64,000 nucleotides of DNA from Rhodoblastus sphagnicola. Lineage in GTDB: Bacteria > Pseudomonadota > Alphaproteobacteria > Rhizobiales > Beijerinckiaceae. Shown here one piece after another: positions 29,414 through 38,154 of this stretch. A program made the translations under genes and the position numbers. Under the pieces are notes generated by a model, which searched no databases, was not told the DNA's origin, and saw only the letters and a list, made by a program, of their open reading frames with translations. The number at the start of each line of letters is the position of its first letter. Position 1 is the stretch's first letter. Where the stretch lies: the NCBI RefSeq assembly GCF_002937075.1, contig NZ_NHSJ01000129.1:1-64000 (forward strand). Reading direction: 5' to 3'.

Positions 29414-30160
29414 ATGAATTTTGAAGGGAAAATCGCCCTGGTGACGGGCGCCGCCTCCGGCATCGGCCATTGCACGGCGCAAGGCCTCGCCGCGCTCGGC
29501 GCCGAAGTTCTCGTCGCCGACATCAATGCGGAAGCGGGCGAAGCGGCGGCGGCCGACATCCGCGCCGCCGGCGGCAAGGCGCATTTCATAAAACTGGACA
29601 TCACCGACACGGCATCGATCAAGGCCGCCAAGGATCACGTCCTGGAAAAGCATGGCCGGCTCGACGTGCTCGCCAATGTCGCGGGCTGGGGCCACATCCA
29701 GCCCTTCGTCGACAATGACGACGCCTTCGTCGACAAGGTGATGGCGCTCAACCTGCGCGGCCCCGTCGAACTTTTGCGCGCCTTCTTCCCCGTCTTCATC
29801 GCGCAGAAAGGCGGCCGTGTCGTGCTGGTGTCGAGCGACGCCGGCCGCGTCGGCAGCCTCGGCGAATCCGTCTATTCCGCGGCCAAGGGCGGCGTCATCG
29901 CCTTCTCCAAGGCGCTGGCGCGGGAAGGCGCCCGCCACGGCATCAATGTGAACTGCGTCTGCCCCGGCCCGACCGACACGCCGCTGCTGCGCTCGGAGCC
30001 GGAAAAGTTCCTGGAAGCCTTCCTGAAAGCCATTCCGCTGCGCCGCTTCGGCAAACCGTCGGAAGTCGCCGACGCCATCATTTTCATGGCCAGCGACCGC
30101 GCCAGCTACATCACCGGCCAGGTTTTATCCGCCAACGGCGGCATAGCCATGGTTGGCTGA
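29414..30160 (+). CDS. SDR oxidoreductase, BadH-like (2-hydroxycyclohexanecarboxyl-CoA dehydrogenase type)
   Basis: A 248-residue NAD-dependent short-chain dehydrogenase. It has TGAASGIG for cofactor binding and the catalytic YSAAK, with Ser in LVSSDAGRVGSLGES. The stretch through RVGSLGESVYSAAKGGV, the run ARHGINVNCVCPGPTDT and the ending SYITGQVLSANGG closely resemble R. palustris BadH, which oxidises 2-hydroxycyclohexanecarboxyl-CoA. Length is typical. It lies 14 bases after the hydratase gene. The true substrate could be a related ring hydroxyacyl-CoA. Confidence 0.8.
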   Translation: MNFEGKIALVTGAASGIGHCTAQGLAALGAEVLVADINAEAGEAAAADIRAAGGKAHFIKLDITDTASIKAAKDHVLEKHGRLDVLANVAGWGHIQPFVDNDDAFVDKVMALNLRGPVELLRAFFPVFIAQKGGRVVLVSSDAGRVGSLGESVYSAAKGGVIAFSKALAREGARHGINVNCVCPGPTDTPLLRSEPEKFLEAFLKAIPLRRFGKPSEVADAIIFMASDRASYITGQVLSANGGIAMVG

Positions 30161-30171
30161 ACATTCATTCA
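30158..30171. promoter_or_regulatory. Partial TetR-type site inside the operon
   Basis: TGAACATTCATTCA overlaps the SDR stop codon and lies 17 bases before the next start. It keeps the TGAA and CATTCA ends of the 28579 operator but not the centre, so it may be a weak internal site or chance. Confidence 0.3.
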
Positions 30172-30187
30172 ATAAGGGGAGACAGCC

Positions 30188-31006
30188 ATGAGAGAGTTTA
30201 GGGCGGCCGACTACAAGGCCCAGCATTTCGACTGGAAAGTCGAAAACAAGGTGGCGACGCTCACGCTGAACCGCCCGGAAAAGAAAAACCCGCTGACGTT
30301 CGACTCCTATGGCGAACTCCGCGACCTCTTCACCAACCTCGTTTACGCCAATGACGTGAAAGCCGTGGTCCTCACCGGCGCGGGCGGCAACTTTTGTTCG
30401 GGCGGCGACGTCCACGAGATCATCGGGCCGCTCACCAAAATGGACATGCCGGAACTGCTCGAATTCACCCGCATGACCGGCGACGCGGTCAAGGCGATGC
30501 GCATGGCGCCGCAACCGATCGTCGCGGCCATAGACGGCATTTGCGCCGGCGCTGGAACCATGCTCGCCTGCGCCTCCGATATCCGTCTCGGCACGGCGCG
30601 CAGCAAGGTCGCCTTCCTGTTTGTGCGCGTCGGCCTCGCCGGCGCCGACATGGGCGCCTGCACGCTGCTGCCGCGCCTGATCGGCCTCAGCCGCGCCGCC
30701 GAACTGTTGTACACCGGCCGCGCCATGCCGGGCGACGAGGCCGAACGCTTCGGCTTCTACAATTCCCTCCACGAGTCCGACGATGTGTTGGCGGCGGCGA
30801 CCAGCCTCGCCAGAAGCCTCGCCGACGGCCCCACCTTCGGCCACGCCATGACGAAGAAAATGCTGTGGCAGGAGTGGAGCGCGGGCCTTGGCGAATGCAT
30901 CGAGGCGGAAGCGCAGGCGCAGGCCATCTGCATGAAAACCAAGGATTTCGAGCGCGCCTACACCGCCTTCGCCAACAAGAAGTCTCCGGTTTTCGCGGGG
31001 GATTGA
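30188..31006 (+). CDS. Crotonase-fold enzyme lacking hydratase glutamates
   Basis: A 272-residue enoyl-CoA hydratase/isomerase superfamily protein. Oxyanion-hole loops are present ([10 protein letters not shown] and [16 protein letters not shown]). The two catalytic glutamates of true hydratases are replaced ([16 protein letters not shown]), while an Asp sits in LAGADMGA, where dienoyl-CoA isomerases have a catalytic Asp. An isomerase or C-C hydrolase role is therefore more likely. As I recall, close homologues occur in clusters for aminobenzoyl- or salicylyl-CoA type aerobic pathways. The start follows AGGGGAGA. The stop overlaps the next ATG by one base. Confidence 0.8.
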   Translation: MREFRAADYKAQHFDWKVENKVATLTLNRPEKKNPLTFDSYGELRDLFTNLVYANDVKAVVLTGAGGNFCSGGDVHEIIGPLTKMDMPELLEFTRMTGDAVKAMRMAPQPIVAAIDGICAGAGTMLACASDIRLGTARSKVAFLFVRVGLAGADMGACTLLPRLIGLSRAAELLYTGRAMPGDEAERFGFYNSLHESDDVLAAATSLARSLADGPTFGHAMTKKMLWQEWSAGLGECIEAEAQAQAICMKTKDFERAYTAFANKKSPVFAGD

Positions 31007-32193
31007 TGTCCGACGCTTCGTTCCTCTCCTGGCCGTTTTTTGAAAGCTCGCATCGCGCCTTCGCGGCGGCGTTGGAAAACTGGTCGACCAACGGCTTGGC
31101 GGAACTTTGCGGCGGTGACGCGCACGGCGCCGCGATGGACGAAACCGTCCGCCGCCTCGTGCGCGCCCTCGGCGCAGCAGGCTTCCTCAAAGCCTGCATC
31201 CCCGCCGCATATGGCGGTCGCGCGGAAACTTTCGACGTGCGCGGCCTGTGTCTCGCCCGCGAAATCCTCGGGCGGCGCGATGGCCTTGCCGACTTCGCCT
31301 TCGCCATGCAGGGCCTCGGCAGCGGCGCGATCACCCTGTTCGGCGACGCCGAACAGAAGGCGCGCTTTCTGCCGGCGGTGGGGCGCGGCGAGGCCATCGC
31401 CGCCTTCGCGATTTCCGAGCCGGACGCCGGCTCGGACGTCGGCGCGATGTCAACAAATGCCGTTAGGGACGGCGACGATTACGTCATCGACGGCGCCAAG
31501 ACCTGGATTTCCAACGCCGGCCTCGCCGACTTCTATACCGTCTTCGCCCGCGTCGGCGACGACCCTGGCGCAAAGGGCATCTCGGCCTTCATCGTCGAGG
31601 CGACGACGCCCGGTCTGTCGGTCTCGGAGCGGATCGACGTCATCGCGCCTCATCCCCTGGGCGCGCTAAAATTCAGCAATTGCCGCGTACCGGCGGCAAA
31701 CATGCTGAGCAAGCCCGGCGACGGTTTCAAAATCGCCATGTCGGTGCTGGACGTGTTCCGCTCCACCGTCGGCGCGGCGGCGCTGGGTTTCGCCCGGCGC
31801 GCGCTCGACGAGGCGGCGCAACGCGCGCTCAACCGGCGCGTCTTCGGCAAACCCCTGGCCGATTTCCAACTGACACAGGCCAAGATCGCGGATATGGCGG
31901 TGGCGATCGACGCGAGCGCCCTGCTGATTTACCGCGCGGCCTGGGTGAAAGATTCTTCAGGCGCGCGCGTGACCCGCGAGGCCTCGATGGCCAAACTGTT
32001 CGCCACGGAAGAAGCGCAAAAAGTCATCGACGCGGCGGTGCAGATTTTCGGCGGAACCGGCGTGGTCAGCGGCGTCACGGTGGAAACCCTCTATCGCGAA
32101 ATCCGCGCGCTGCGAATCTACGAGGGCGCCAGCGAAATCCAGAAACTGGTCATCGCCGGCAAGGTGCTCGAAGCCTACAAGCCGCAGGAGTGA
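31006..32193 (+). CDS. Acyl-CoA dehydrogenase
   Basis: A 395-residue FAD enzyme that introduces a double bond alpha-beta to the CoA thioester. The N-terminal helical domain, the flavin-binding block ([22 protein letters not shown]) and the C-terminal domain are complete. The catalytic Glu lies in [11 protein letters not shown], as in short- and medium-chain enzymes. ATG 31006 overlaps the previous stop (TGATG). Within this operon it may act like AliB on a cyclohexane- or cyclohexene-carboxyl-CoA, or on a ring-opened acyl-CoA. Electrons would go to ETF, whose genes are not here. Confidence 0.9.
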   Translation: MSDASFLSWPFFESSHRAFAAALENWSTNGLAELCGGDAHGAAMDETVRRLVRALGAAGFLKACIPAAYGGRAETFDVRGLCLAREILGRRDGLADFAFAMQGLGSGAITLFGDAEQKARFLPAVGRGEAIAAFAISEPDAGSDVGAMSTNAVRDGDDYVIDGAKTWISNAGLADFYTVFARVGDDPGAKGISAFIVEATTPGLSVSERIDVIAPHPLGALKFSNCRVPAANMLSKPGDGFKIAMSVLDVFRSTVGAAALGFARRALDEAAQRALNRRVFGKPLADFQLTQAKIADMAVAIDASALLIYRAAWVKDSSGARVTREASMAKLFATEEAQKVIDAAVQIFGGTGVVSGVTVETLYREIRALRIYEGASEIQKLVIAGKVLEAYKPQE

Positions 32194-32196
32194 TCC

Positions 32197-32988
32197 GTGC
32201 CCGATGACGCCCCTCCCCTGGCCGGACGACACGCGATCGTGACAGGCGGCGGTCGCGGCATCGGGCTTGCCGTCGCCGAGGCGCTGGCAAGCCGTGGCGC
32301 TGTCGTCACGCTCATGGGCCGCAACGAAAATGTGTTGCAGACCCAGGCCGCCGAGCTTTCCCTGCGATTTCAGGTCGATGTCGCACACGAAAGGGTAGAT
32401 GTCACCGACGGCGCCCTGATCGAAGCCGCGTTCCAGAGCGCGGCGGCCCGGTTTGGCCCCGCCGCGATCCTGGTCAACAATGCGGGCATCGCGCGCGCCG
32501 CGCCGTTCCCGAAAACAGACCAGAAATTCTGGCGCGAAGTGATCGACACCGACCTCACCGGCGCCTTCCTCTGCATCGGTCAGGTGATCGCGAAAATGGC
32601 GGCGTCGGACTACGGCCGCATCGTCAACATCGCCTCGACGGCGGGGCTGTCAGGCTATCCCTATATCGCCGCCTATTGCGCCGCCAAGCACGGCCTGATC
32701 GGCCTGACCCGCGCGCTGGCGCGGGAATATGCGCGGACGCCCGTCACCGTCAACGCGGTCTGTCCGGGCTATACCGACACCGATATCGTCTCCGGCGCCG
32801 TCGCCGGCATATCGGCGAAAACCGGCCGCGCCACCGAAGCGGCCCTCGCGGAATTGATCGCGCACAATCCGCAAGGCAGGCTGATCCAGCCGAGCGAAGT
32901 CGCGGAGACGGTGGCGTGGCTCTGCCTGCCGTCGTCGGCCTCCATCACCGGCCAGAGCATACTCGTCGCCGGCGGCGAATTGATGTGA
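32197..32988 (+). CDS. SDR oxidoreductase (3-hydroxyacyl-CoA dehydrogenase-like)
   Basis: A 263-residue short-chain dehydrogenase with TGGGRGIG, NNAG and the catalytic YCAAK (Ser in IVNIASTAG). The pattern resembles 3-hydroxybutyrate or 3-hydroxyacyl-CoA dehydrogenases. GTG 32197 starts three bases after the acyl-CoA dehydrogenase stop and is preceded by AGGAG. With the BadH-like SDR it gives the operon two alcohol-oxidising steps, as expected for a hydroxylated ring substrate or for ring oxidation followed by beta-oxidation. Confidence 0.87.
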   Translation: MPDDAPPLAGRHAIVTGGGRGIGLAVAEALASRGAVVTLMGRNENVLQTQAAELSLRFQVDVAHERVDVTDGALIEAAFQSAAARFGPAAILVNNAGIARAAPFPKTDQKFWREVIDTDLTGAFLCIGQVIAKMAASDYGRIVNIASTAGLSGYPYIAAYCAAKHGLIGLTRALAREYARTPVTVNAVCPGYTDTDIVSGAVAGISAKTGRATEAALAELIAHNPQGRLIQPSEVAETVAWLCLPSSASITGQSILVAGGELM

Positions 32989-33070
32989 AGATTTATAATC
33001 GCGCAAGAAAAAGCGCGACATTTACGGGCGGCCAACAACAACACCAAGCCGCCCGATTGGGGAGGAACCT

Positions 33071-34447
33071 ATGCCAGACACGCGTGGGAATGCCATCAAC
33101 GTTCACGACTTCATCGACAGGGCAAAATATTCCACCTTCCAGTGGATCATCTTCGCGATCTGCCTATTCATCGTCATTCTCGACGGTTTCGACACGGCGG
33201 CGATCGGCTATATCGCGCCGTCGCTGATGACGGAATGGCATATCGCCCGGCCCGACCTCGCGCCCGTTCTCAGCGCCGCTTTGTTCGGCCTCGCCTTCGG
33301 CGCGCTGTGCTCCGGCCCGATCGCCGACAGGTTCGGCCGCAAGCTGGTCCTGCTCGTCTCCGTCGCCGTCATGGGCGCGGCCAGCATCGCCGCCGCCTAT
33401 GCCGCCGATTTGCAGGCTCTGACCATTTGGCGTTTCGTCACCGGTCTCGGCCTGGGCGCGGCCATGCCCAACGCCGTGACGCTGGTCGCGGAATACACGC
33501 CGAAATCCAAGCGCGCCTTTCTCACCAACGCGATGTTTTGCGGCTTTCCGGTCGGCTCGGCCTTCGGCGGCTTCCTCGCGGCGTGGATCATCGCGCATTT
33601 CGGCTGGCGCATGGTCATGCTGGTCGGCGGCGTCCTGCCGCTGCTGCTGACGCTGGCGATCGTCTTCAACCTGCCGGAATCCGTGCGTTACATGGCGCAG
33701 CGGCGTTTTCCTGCCCACAAGATTCGCAAGGCGCTGCGCCGCATTTCGCCCGAGGCCGACAACGCCGACAGCTTTTATTTGAAAGAGCCGATCGCGCCAT
33801 CGGAAGCCTTCACCGGCGACAAGGCGGGCATAGGCCTGGTGCTGTCGCGCTATTTCATGCTGGGGACGATCTGTCTGTGGCTGGCCTATTTCAGCGGCCT
33901 CGTCATCGTCTATGGCCTGCTCAACTGGATGCCGGTGATTTTCAAGGCCAGCGGCATCGACCAATCGACGGCGGTGGTGATCGCGGCGCTGTTCCAACTC
34001 GGCGGCCTCGGCGCCTTGGCGTCCGGCTGGCTGATGGATCGCTTCAACGCCAATTACACTGTGGCGTTTTGCTATCTGCTGACGTCGATCCTGGTCTATT
34101 GCATCGGCCAGAGCATCGGCAGTGTCGGCGGTCTGGCGCTTGTCGTCTTCCTCGCGGGCACGGCGATGAACACGGCGCAGGTTTCAATGCCGACGCTGGC
34201 GGCGAGTTTCTATCCGACGCGCGGCCGCGCCACCGGCGTGTCCTGGATGCTCGGCGTCGGCCGCTTCGGCGGCATAGCCGGCACCTTCATGGTCGCCGAA
34301 CTCGCCCGCCGGCAGTTCGGCTTTTCGGAAATCTTCGCCGTCGCGGCGGTTCCCGCTGGGGTCGCGGTGGTCGCGCTGCTGGTCAAGCAGATCGCCTATC
34401 GCGCCGAAGCCGCCGCCGAAAAGGCCGAACTTTCGGTGCTGCACTGA
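33071..34447 (+). CDS. Aromatic acid:H+ symporter (AAHS family MFS)
   Basis: A 458-residue, twelve-helix inner-membrane transporter. The family marker DGFDTAAIGYIAPSL in helix 1 and the loop 2-3 motif GPIADRFGRKLV match PcaK/BenK/MhpT-type importers of benzoates, hydroxybenzoates or related acids. It is the last gene of the operon, 82 bases after the SDR, with GGGGAGGAACC as ribosome-binding site. It indicates that the operon's substrate enters as an aromatic or alicyclic carboxylate. A hairpin terminator follows. Confidence 0.9.
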   Translation: MPDTRGNAINVHDFIDRAKYSTFQWIIFAICLFIVILDGFDTAAIGYIAPSLMTEWHIARPDLAPVLSAALFGLAFGALCSGPIADRFGRKLVLLVSVAVMGAASIAAAYAADLQALTIWRFVTGLGLGAAMPNAVTLVAEYTPKSKRAFLTNAMFCGFPVGSAFGGFLAAWIIAHFGWRMVMLVGGVLPLLLTLAIVFNLPESVRYMAQRRFPAHKIRKALRRISPEADNADSFYLKEPIAPSEAFTGDKAGIGLVLSRYFMLGTICLWLAYFSGLVIVYGLLNWMPVIFKASGIDQSTAVVIAALFQLGGLGALASGWLMDRFNANYTVAFCYLLTSILVYCIGQSIGSVGGLALVVFLAGTAMNTAQVSMPTLAASFYPTRGRATGVSWMLGVGRFGGIAGTFMVAELARRQFGFSEIFAVAAVPAGVAVVALLVKQIAYRAEAAAEKAELSVLH

Positions 34448-34462
34448 AGACTCCAAAGTCAC

Positions 34463-34487
34463 GATCCCCCGGCTCAACCGGGGGATC
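34463..34487. terminator. Bidirectional terminator between transporter and tetR genes
   Basis: GATCCCCCGG (34463-34472) and CCGGGGGATC (34478-34487) form a perfect 10-bp stem with loop CTCAA. It lies 15 bases past the transporter stop and overlaps the tetR stop. Confidence 0.7.
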
Positions 34488-35136
34488 ATCCCTTGGCTTC
34501 AGCGCGCCAGCGCTCCCATCCCGAAGGGGTCAACGAACTGTTGAGGAAGCGGCTCAGGCCCTCCTCGATATAGCCGTTAAGCGAAATTCTCTCGCGAAAG
34601 AACCAGTTCTTCAGCGCCCAGCCATGGGCGTGCAGGATCAGGTGAAAGGTCGCCAGATCGACATTGGCGCAGGCGATATAGCCCGCCTTGATGCAGTCCT
34701 GGAGCGGTTCGGAAATCAAGGCGTTGGTCTTGATCTCCAGGTCCTGGACGATCTTGCGCCGCCCCGGTTTCAGGGACTTGCTTTCCTGATAGGCGATCAG
34801 AGTCGAGTCGAGATTGCTCCCGACACATTCGCAATAGGCGCGAAAGGCGGCGCGGAATTTTTGCAGCGGGTCCGAAATTCCGGCGATCTTTTGCGGGATT
34901 TCCGTCTGATATCTCCGAAACGCCGCCAGGAAGACAAGCAGGAGAACATCTTCCTTGTCCTTGACATAGGTGTAGATCAGGCCGGGGCTGACGCCGGCCG
35001 TCTCGGCGATCTCCTTGATCGTGGTGGCGTGATAGCCGTTCTGGGCGAATCTCTCGACCGCCGCATTGACGACCTGCTCGCGGCGCCATTCCACGCGATC
35101 GGGATTTTCGATCTGGCTTTCGATTTCGATGCTCAT
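34486..35136 (-). CDS. TetR family repressor of the alicyclic-acid operon
   Basis: A 216-residue TetR-type regulator. The N-terminal helix-turn-helix spans about residues 15-60 (NGYHATTIKEIAETAGVS, then GLIYTYVKDKEDVL). The C-terminal ligand domain resembles those of acyl-CoA responsive regulators such as PaaR or FadR-type TetRs. ATG 35136 follows GGAGGACGCG. It is convergent with the six-gene operon. Its own promoter region contains TGAATGAACATTTA, a near copy of the palindrome in front of that operon, so it probably represses both. The ligand is likely an acyl-CoA intermediate. Confidence 0.88.
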   Translation of the reverse strand: MSIEIESQIENPDRVEWRREQVVNAAVERFAQNGYHATTIKEIAETAGVSPGLIYTYVKDKEDVLLLVFLAAFRRYQTEIPQKIAGISDPLQKFRAAFRAYCECVGSNLDSTLIAYQESKSLKPGRRKIVQDLEIKTNALISEPLQDCIKAGYIACANVDLATFHLILHAHGWALKNWFFRERISLNGYIEEGLSRFLNSSLTPSGWERWRAEAKG

Positions 35137-35175
35137 CGCGTCCTCCGCAAACGGCGGACAGACCGCGCGACGGTG

Positions 35176-35204
35176 AGAATGAAAATGAATGAACATTTAG
35201 TCAA
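35176..35204 (-). promoter_or_regulatory. tetR promoter with embedded operator
   Basis: On the minus strand TTGACT (35199-35204) and CATTCT (35176-35181) are 17 bases apart. The operator-like TGAATGAACATTTA (35186-35199) fills the spacer. This is the layout expected for autorepression. Confidence 0.55.
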
Positions 35205-35404
35205 CCCTGCATGATATTGCAACACGACTTGACATATCGCCCATTTACGGCATCACTATGCTTTATAATGCGCAACCGTTGGCGCAGGTAGACGCAGGAG
35301 AGCGCCAGGATTGGAAAAGCCCCCGGTCCTCGCCTTTCAAGCGACGCCCTGCGTTTCACGTCGGGAAAAAGCGCCGGAGCGGCTGCAACGACGAAAGACA
35401 GGTC

Positions 35405-36418
35405 ATGAGCGACATCACCGAAATCCTGGCGGCGGCGTTCGACTGGCTCGCAAACGGCCGGCGCGTGGCGCTCGCCACGGTGATCCAGACCTGGGGCTCG
35501 TCGCCGCGCCCGGTCGGCGCGCGCCTCCTCATCGACGAACACGGCGATTTCCTCGGCTCGGTGTCCGGCGGCTGCGTCGAGGGCGCCGTGATCGAGGAAG
35601 CTTTCGACGTCATCGCGACGGGCCGCCCCAAAGTGCTGGATTTCGGCGTCAGCGACGAAAAGGCCTGGACCGTCGGCCTGTCCTGCGGCGGCAAGATTTC
35701 GGTGTTGGTCGAGCCCCTGCTTGATGGCGATCTCCTGCGACAGGCGCTGGCCGACCAGCGCGGCGGACGCGAGGTTTTTCTGGCGACGCGTCTGTCCGAC
35801 GGCGCGCGCTGGCGCCCGGACATCGACGCCGACGCCGCCAGCGTGTTGCGGGAGGCCACGCAAAGAAAGCGCAGCCGCCGCATCGAAACCGACGCGGGCG
35901 AATTTTTCTTCGAATTCTGGCGTCCCGATCTCCGGCTTGTGCTGGTCGGCGCGGTTCACATCGCGCAGGCGCTGGCGCCGATCGCTGCAGCCTGCGGCTA
36001 CTGCGCCACCATCATCGATCCGCGCAGCGCCTTCGCCACGCCGGAACGTTTTCCCGGCCTCGCGGTGGAGCCGGTCTGGCCCGACGACTTTTTGCCCGCC
36101 TTCGGCCTCGACGCCGGCTGCGCCATCGTCGCGCTGACCCACGACCCCAAGATCGACGACCGCGCGCTGGCCGCCGCGCTGCGCAGCGACGCCTTCTACA
36201 TCGGCGCGCTCGGCTCGAAAAAAACGGGGCTGGCGCGGGAAGCGCGCTTGCGCAAACAAGGGTTTTCCGACGCAGATCTCGCGCGCATTCACGGCCCGGT
36301 CGGTCTCGATATCGGCGCGGTCGGCCCGGCGGAAATCGCGGTGTCGATCATGGCCGAGATCACCGCCTGCCGCCATCGCGCAACCGCCGAGATCAAGGAC
36401 GTCGCACATGCGCTATGA
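35405..36418 (+). CDS. XdhC/CoxI family molybdenum-enzyme maturation factor
   Basis: XdhC-type proteins bind molybdenum cofactor, help sulfurate it and insert it into xanthine-oxidase-family enzymes. The 337-residue protein has the N-terminal XdhC_CoxI domain with GSVSGGCVEGAV and a C-terminal Rossmann-like domain (RLVLVGAVHIAQALAPIAAA). ATG 35405 starts at the homology. The gene overlaps the mocA-like fusion by 11 bases and lies upstream of hcrCAB, the only molybdenum hydroxylase in the window, so it presumably matures 4-hydroxybenzoyl-CoA reductase. Confidence 0.87.
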   Translation: MSDITEILAAAFDWLANGRRVALATVIQTWGSSPRPVGARLLIDEHGDFLGSVSGGCVEGAVIEEAFDVIATGRPKVLDFGVSDEKAWTVGLSCGGKISVLVEPLLDGDLLRQALADQRGGREVFLATRLSDGARWRPDIDADAASVLREATQRKRSRRIETDAGEFFFEFWRPDLRLVLVGAVHIAQALAPIAAACGYCATIIDPRSAFATPERFPGLAVEPVWPDDFLPAFGLDAGCAIVALTHDPKIDDRALAAALRSDAFYIGALGSKKTGLAREARLRKQGFSDADLARIHGPVGLDIGAVGPAEIAVSIMAEITACRHRATAEIKDVAHAL

Positions 36419-38015
36419 CAAGCGAACGCCCGAACAGGCCGAGGGCGCGCTGCTCGCCCACAGCCAACACATCGCTGGCGCCAAACTGCCCAAGGGCCTG
36501 CGCCTGACAAGCAAAATCATTGCGGAGCTGAAGGCGGCGGGCGCCGGGCCGATCCTGGTCGCCGTGCTCGAAGACGGCGACATCCACGAGGACGAGGCCG
36601 CCCGGCGGATCGCCGCGCCGCTGGTCGGCGAGGATTTTTTCGCCCGCGACGCCGAGGGCGGAAGGGTCAATCTGCACGCGGCGCGGCGCGGCTTGTTATG
36701 TTTCGAGCCGGACGAGATTTGCAGGCTCAACCTGATCGACGAGTCGCTCACCGTCGCCACCGTGCTGGAAAAGACTTTGGTCGAGGCGGGCGAAATCGTC
36801 GCGACGTTCAAAGTGATTCCGTTCGCGGCGCCCGAACAAGCTGTGATCGCATGGGAACAGGCGGCGAAACCGTGGCGCATCGCCGCCCTGCGGCCGCTGC
36901 GGGCGTCGCTGATCCAGACCCAAGCTGGCGGGCCGAAACCAAGCGTGATCGAAAAAACGGCGCGCGTCACCAAAAACCGGGTCGAGACGCTGGACGGCGC
37001 GCTCGTCGCGCAGGCGCGGACGGCCCATGCGACGGCCGATCTGGCGCAGGCGCTGCAAACGCGCCTGAGCGCGGGCGACGATGTCATCCTCATCTGCGGC
37101 GCCTCCGCCGCGTCGGACCGAAAGGACGTCGCCCCCATGGCCATCACCGCCTGCGGCGGCGTGATCGAGCATTTCGGCATGCCGGTCGAACCCGGCAATC
37201 TCATGCTGATCGGCCGCGTCGGCGCGACCCCGGTTGTGGTGATGCCGGGCTGCGCGCGCGCCCCGACGCCCAACGGATTTGACGCCATCCTGCGTCTGGT
37301 CTTCGCTGGCGAAGCCATTTCGCGGCAAGACATCGCCCGCATGGGCGTCGGCGGCCTTTTACGCGAGGCGCCGTCGCCGCGCGAACAGACGAGGGCGGAG
37401 GTGAACACAAAGCCAAAAATCGCGGCCGTCATCCTCGCCGCCGGGCGCTCCAGCCGCATGGGCGCGCATAAGCCGGCGCTCGATCTCGACGGCAAGCCGC
37501 TGCTGCGTCACGTGTTGGACAAGGCCAAGGCCGCTGGCTTTTCGGATATTGTCGTGGTGCTCGGGCATCGCGCCGAGGAGACCCGCGCCTTGTTCGAGGG
37601 CGAAACCCTGCGGTTTGTCGTCAACCCGCGCTACGCCGAGGGCCTCTCGACCTCGTTGCAGGCGGGCGTGCGCGCCCTGACCGACGACATTGACGCGGCC
37701 ATGATCTTTCTCGGCGACATGCCCGATGTCGATCTCGCCTTGATCGGCCGGATGGTTCAGGCCTTCGATCCCGCCGCGCTGCGCGCCATCGTCGTTCCCA
37801 TGCGCGAGGGCAAGCGCGGCCATCCCGTGCTGTGGGCCAAAACCTTCTTTCCGGCGCTGATCGAGCGCACGCATGGCGATTCCGGCGCCCGGCATCTGCT
37901 GGGCGAATTCGCGGAATGGGTCGTCGAGGTCGAGGCGGACGACGACGGCGTGCTGACCGATCTCGATACGCCCGAAGACTTGCTGCGGCGCCAGCGCCTT
38001 ACGCTATCCAGTTGA
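36408..38015 (+). CDS. Molybdopterin-binding domain fused to MocA-like cytidylyltransferase
   Basis: A 535-residue two-domain protein. Residues about 1-330 are MoeA/MoaB-like molybdopterin binding (DDVILICGASAASDRKDVAP). Residues about 345-535 are an NTP transferase with AVILAAGRSSRMG, KPALDLDGKPLL and FLGDMPDV, like MocA. MocA attaches CMP to molybdopterin to form the dinucleotide cofactor used by xanthine-oxidase-family enzymes. The fusion suggests the cofactor is adenylated or metallated and then cytidylylated on one chain. It overlaps xdhC by 11 bases and precedes hcrCAB by 139. Confidence 0.87.
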   Translation: MRYDKRTPEQAEGALLAHSQHIAGAKLPKGLRLTSKIIAELKAAGAGPILVAVLEDGDIHEDEAARRIAAPLVGEDFFARDAEGGRVNLHAARRGLLCFEPDEICRLNLIDESLTVATVLEKTLVEAGEIVATFKVIPFAAPEQAVIAWEQAAKPWRIAALRPLRASLIQTQAGGPKPSVIEKTARVTKNRVETLDGALVAQARTAHATADLAQALQTRLSAGDDVILICGASAASDRKDVAPMAITACGGVIEHFGMPVEPGNLMLIGRVGATPVVVMPGCARAPTPNGFDAILRLVFAGEAISRQDIARMGVGGLLREAPSPREQTRAEVNTKPKIAAVILAAGRSSRMGAHKPALDLDGKPLLRHVLDKAKAAGFSDIVVVLGHRAEETRALFEGETLRFVVNPRYAEGLSTSLQAGVRALTDDIDAAMIFLGDMPDVDLALIGRMVQAFDPAALRAIVVPMREGKRGHPVLWAKTFFPALIERTHGDSGARHLLGEFAEWVVEVEADDDGVLTDLDTPEDLLRRQRLTLSS

Positions 38016-38045
38016 TCCGCCAAACCATCCCTCCGCAGCCCTATT

Positions 38046-38059
38046 TTGATGCGGATCAA
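38046..38059. promoter_or_regulatory. Perfect FNR/CRP-type box upstream of hcrCAB
   Basis: TTGATGCGGATCAA matches the FNR/FixK consensus TTGAT-N4-ATCAA exactly. It lies 95 bases before the hcrC start, in a 139-base gap. In R. palustris the FNR-family proteins HbaR and AadR activate the corresponding hba genes, so anaerobic and/or 4-hydroxybenzoate-dependent activation is the natural reading. Confidence 0.75.
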
Positions 38060-38154
38060 TGTGGAAAAAGCCGAAAAACTGTTTCCTAGGCAAACAAATT
38101 TGAACACGCCGGAAAGCCGGCGCAGAGGAAGCGCGACCTGGCGCTCGAAGTCTT

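Noticed and set aside
35220-35280. TTGACA and TATAAT hexamers upstream of the xdhC-like gene as a promoter
   Set aside because: The two hexamers are about 29 bases apart, far from the 16-18 of a functional sigma-70 pair, so I did not list them.
38003-38035. TTGATCCGCCAAAC near the mocA stop as a second FNR box
   Set aside because: The right half reads CAAAC rather than ATCAA and it overlaps the coding end, so it is probably chance.
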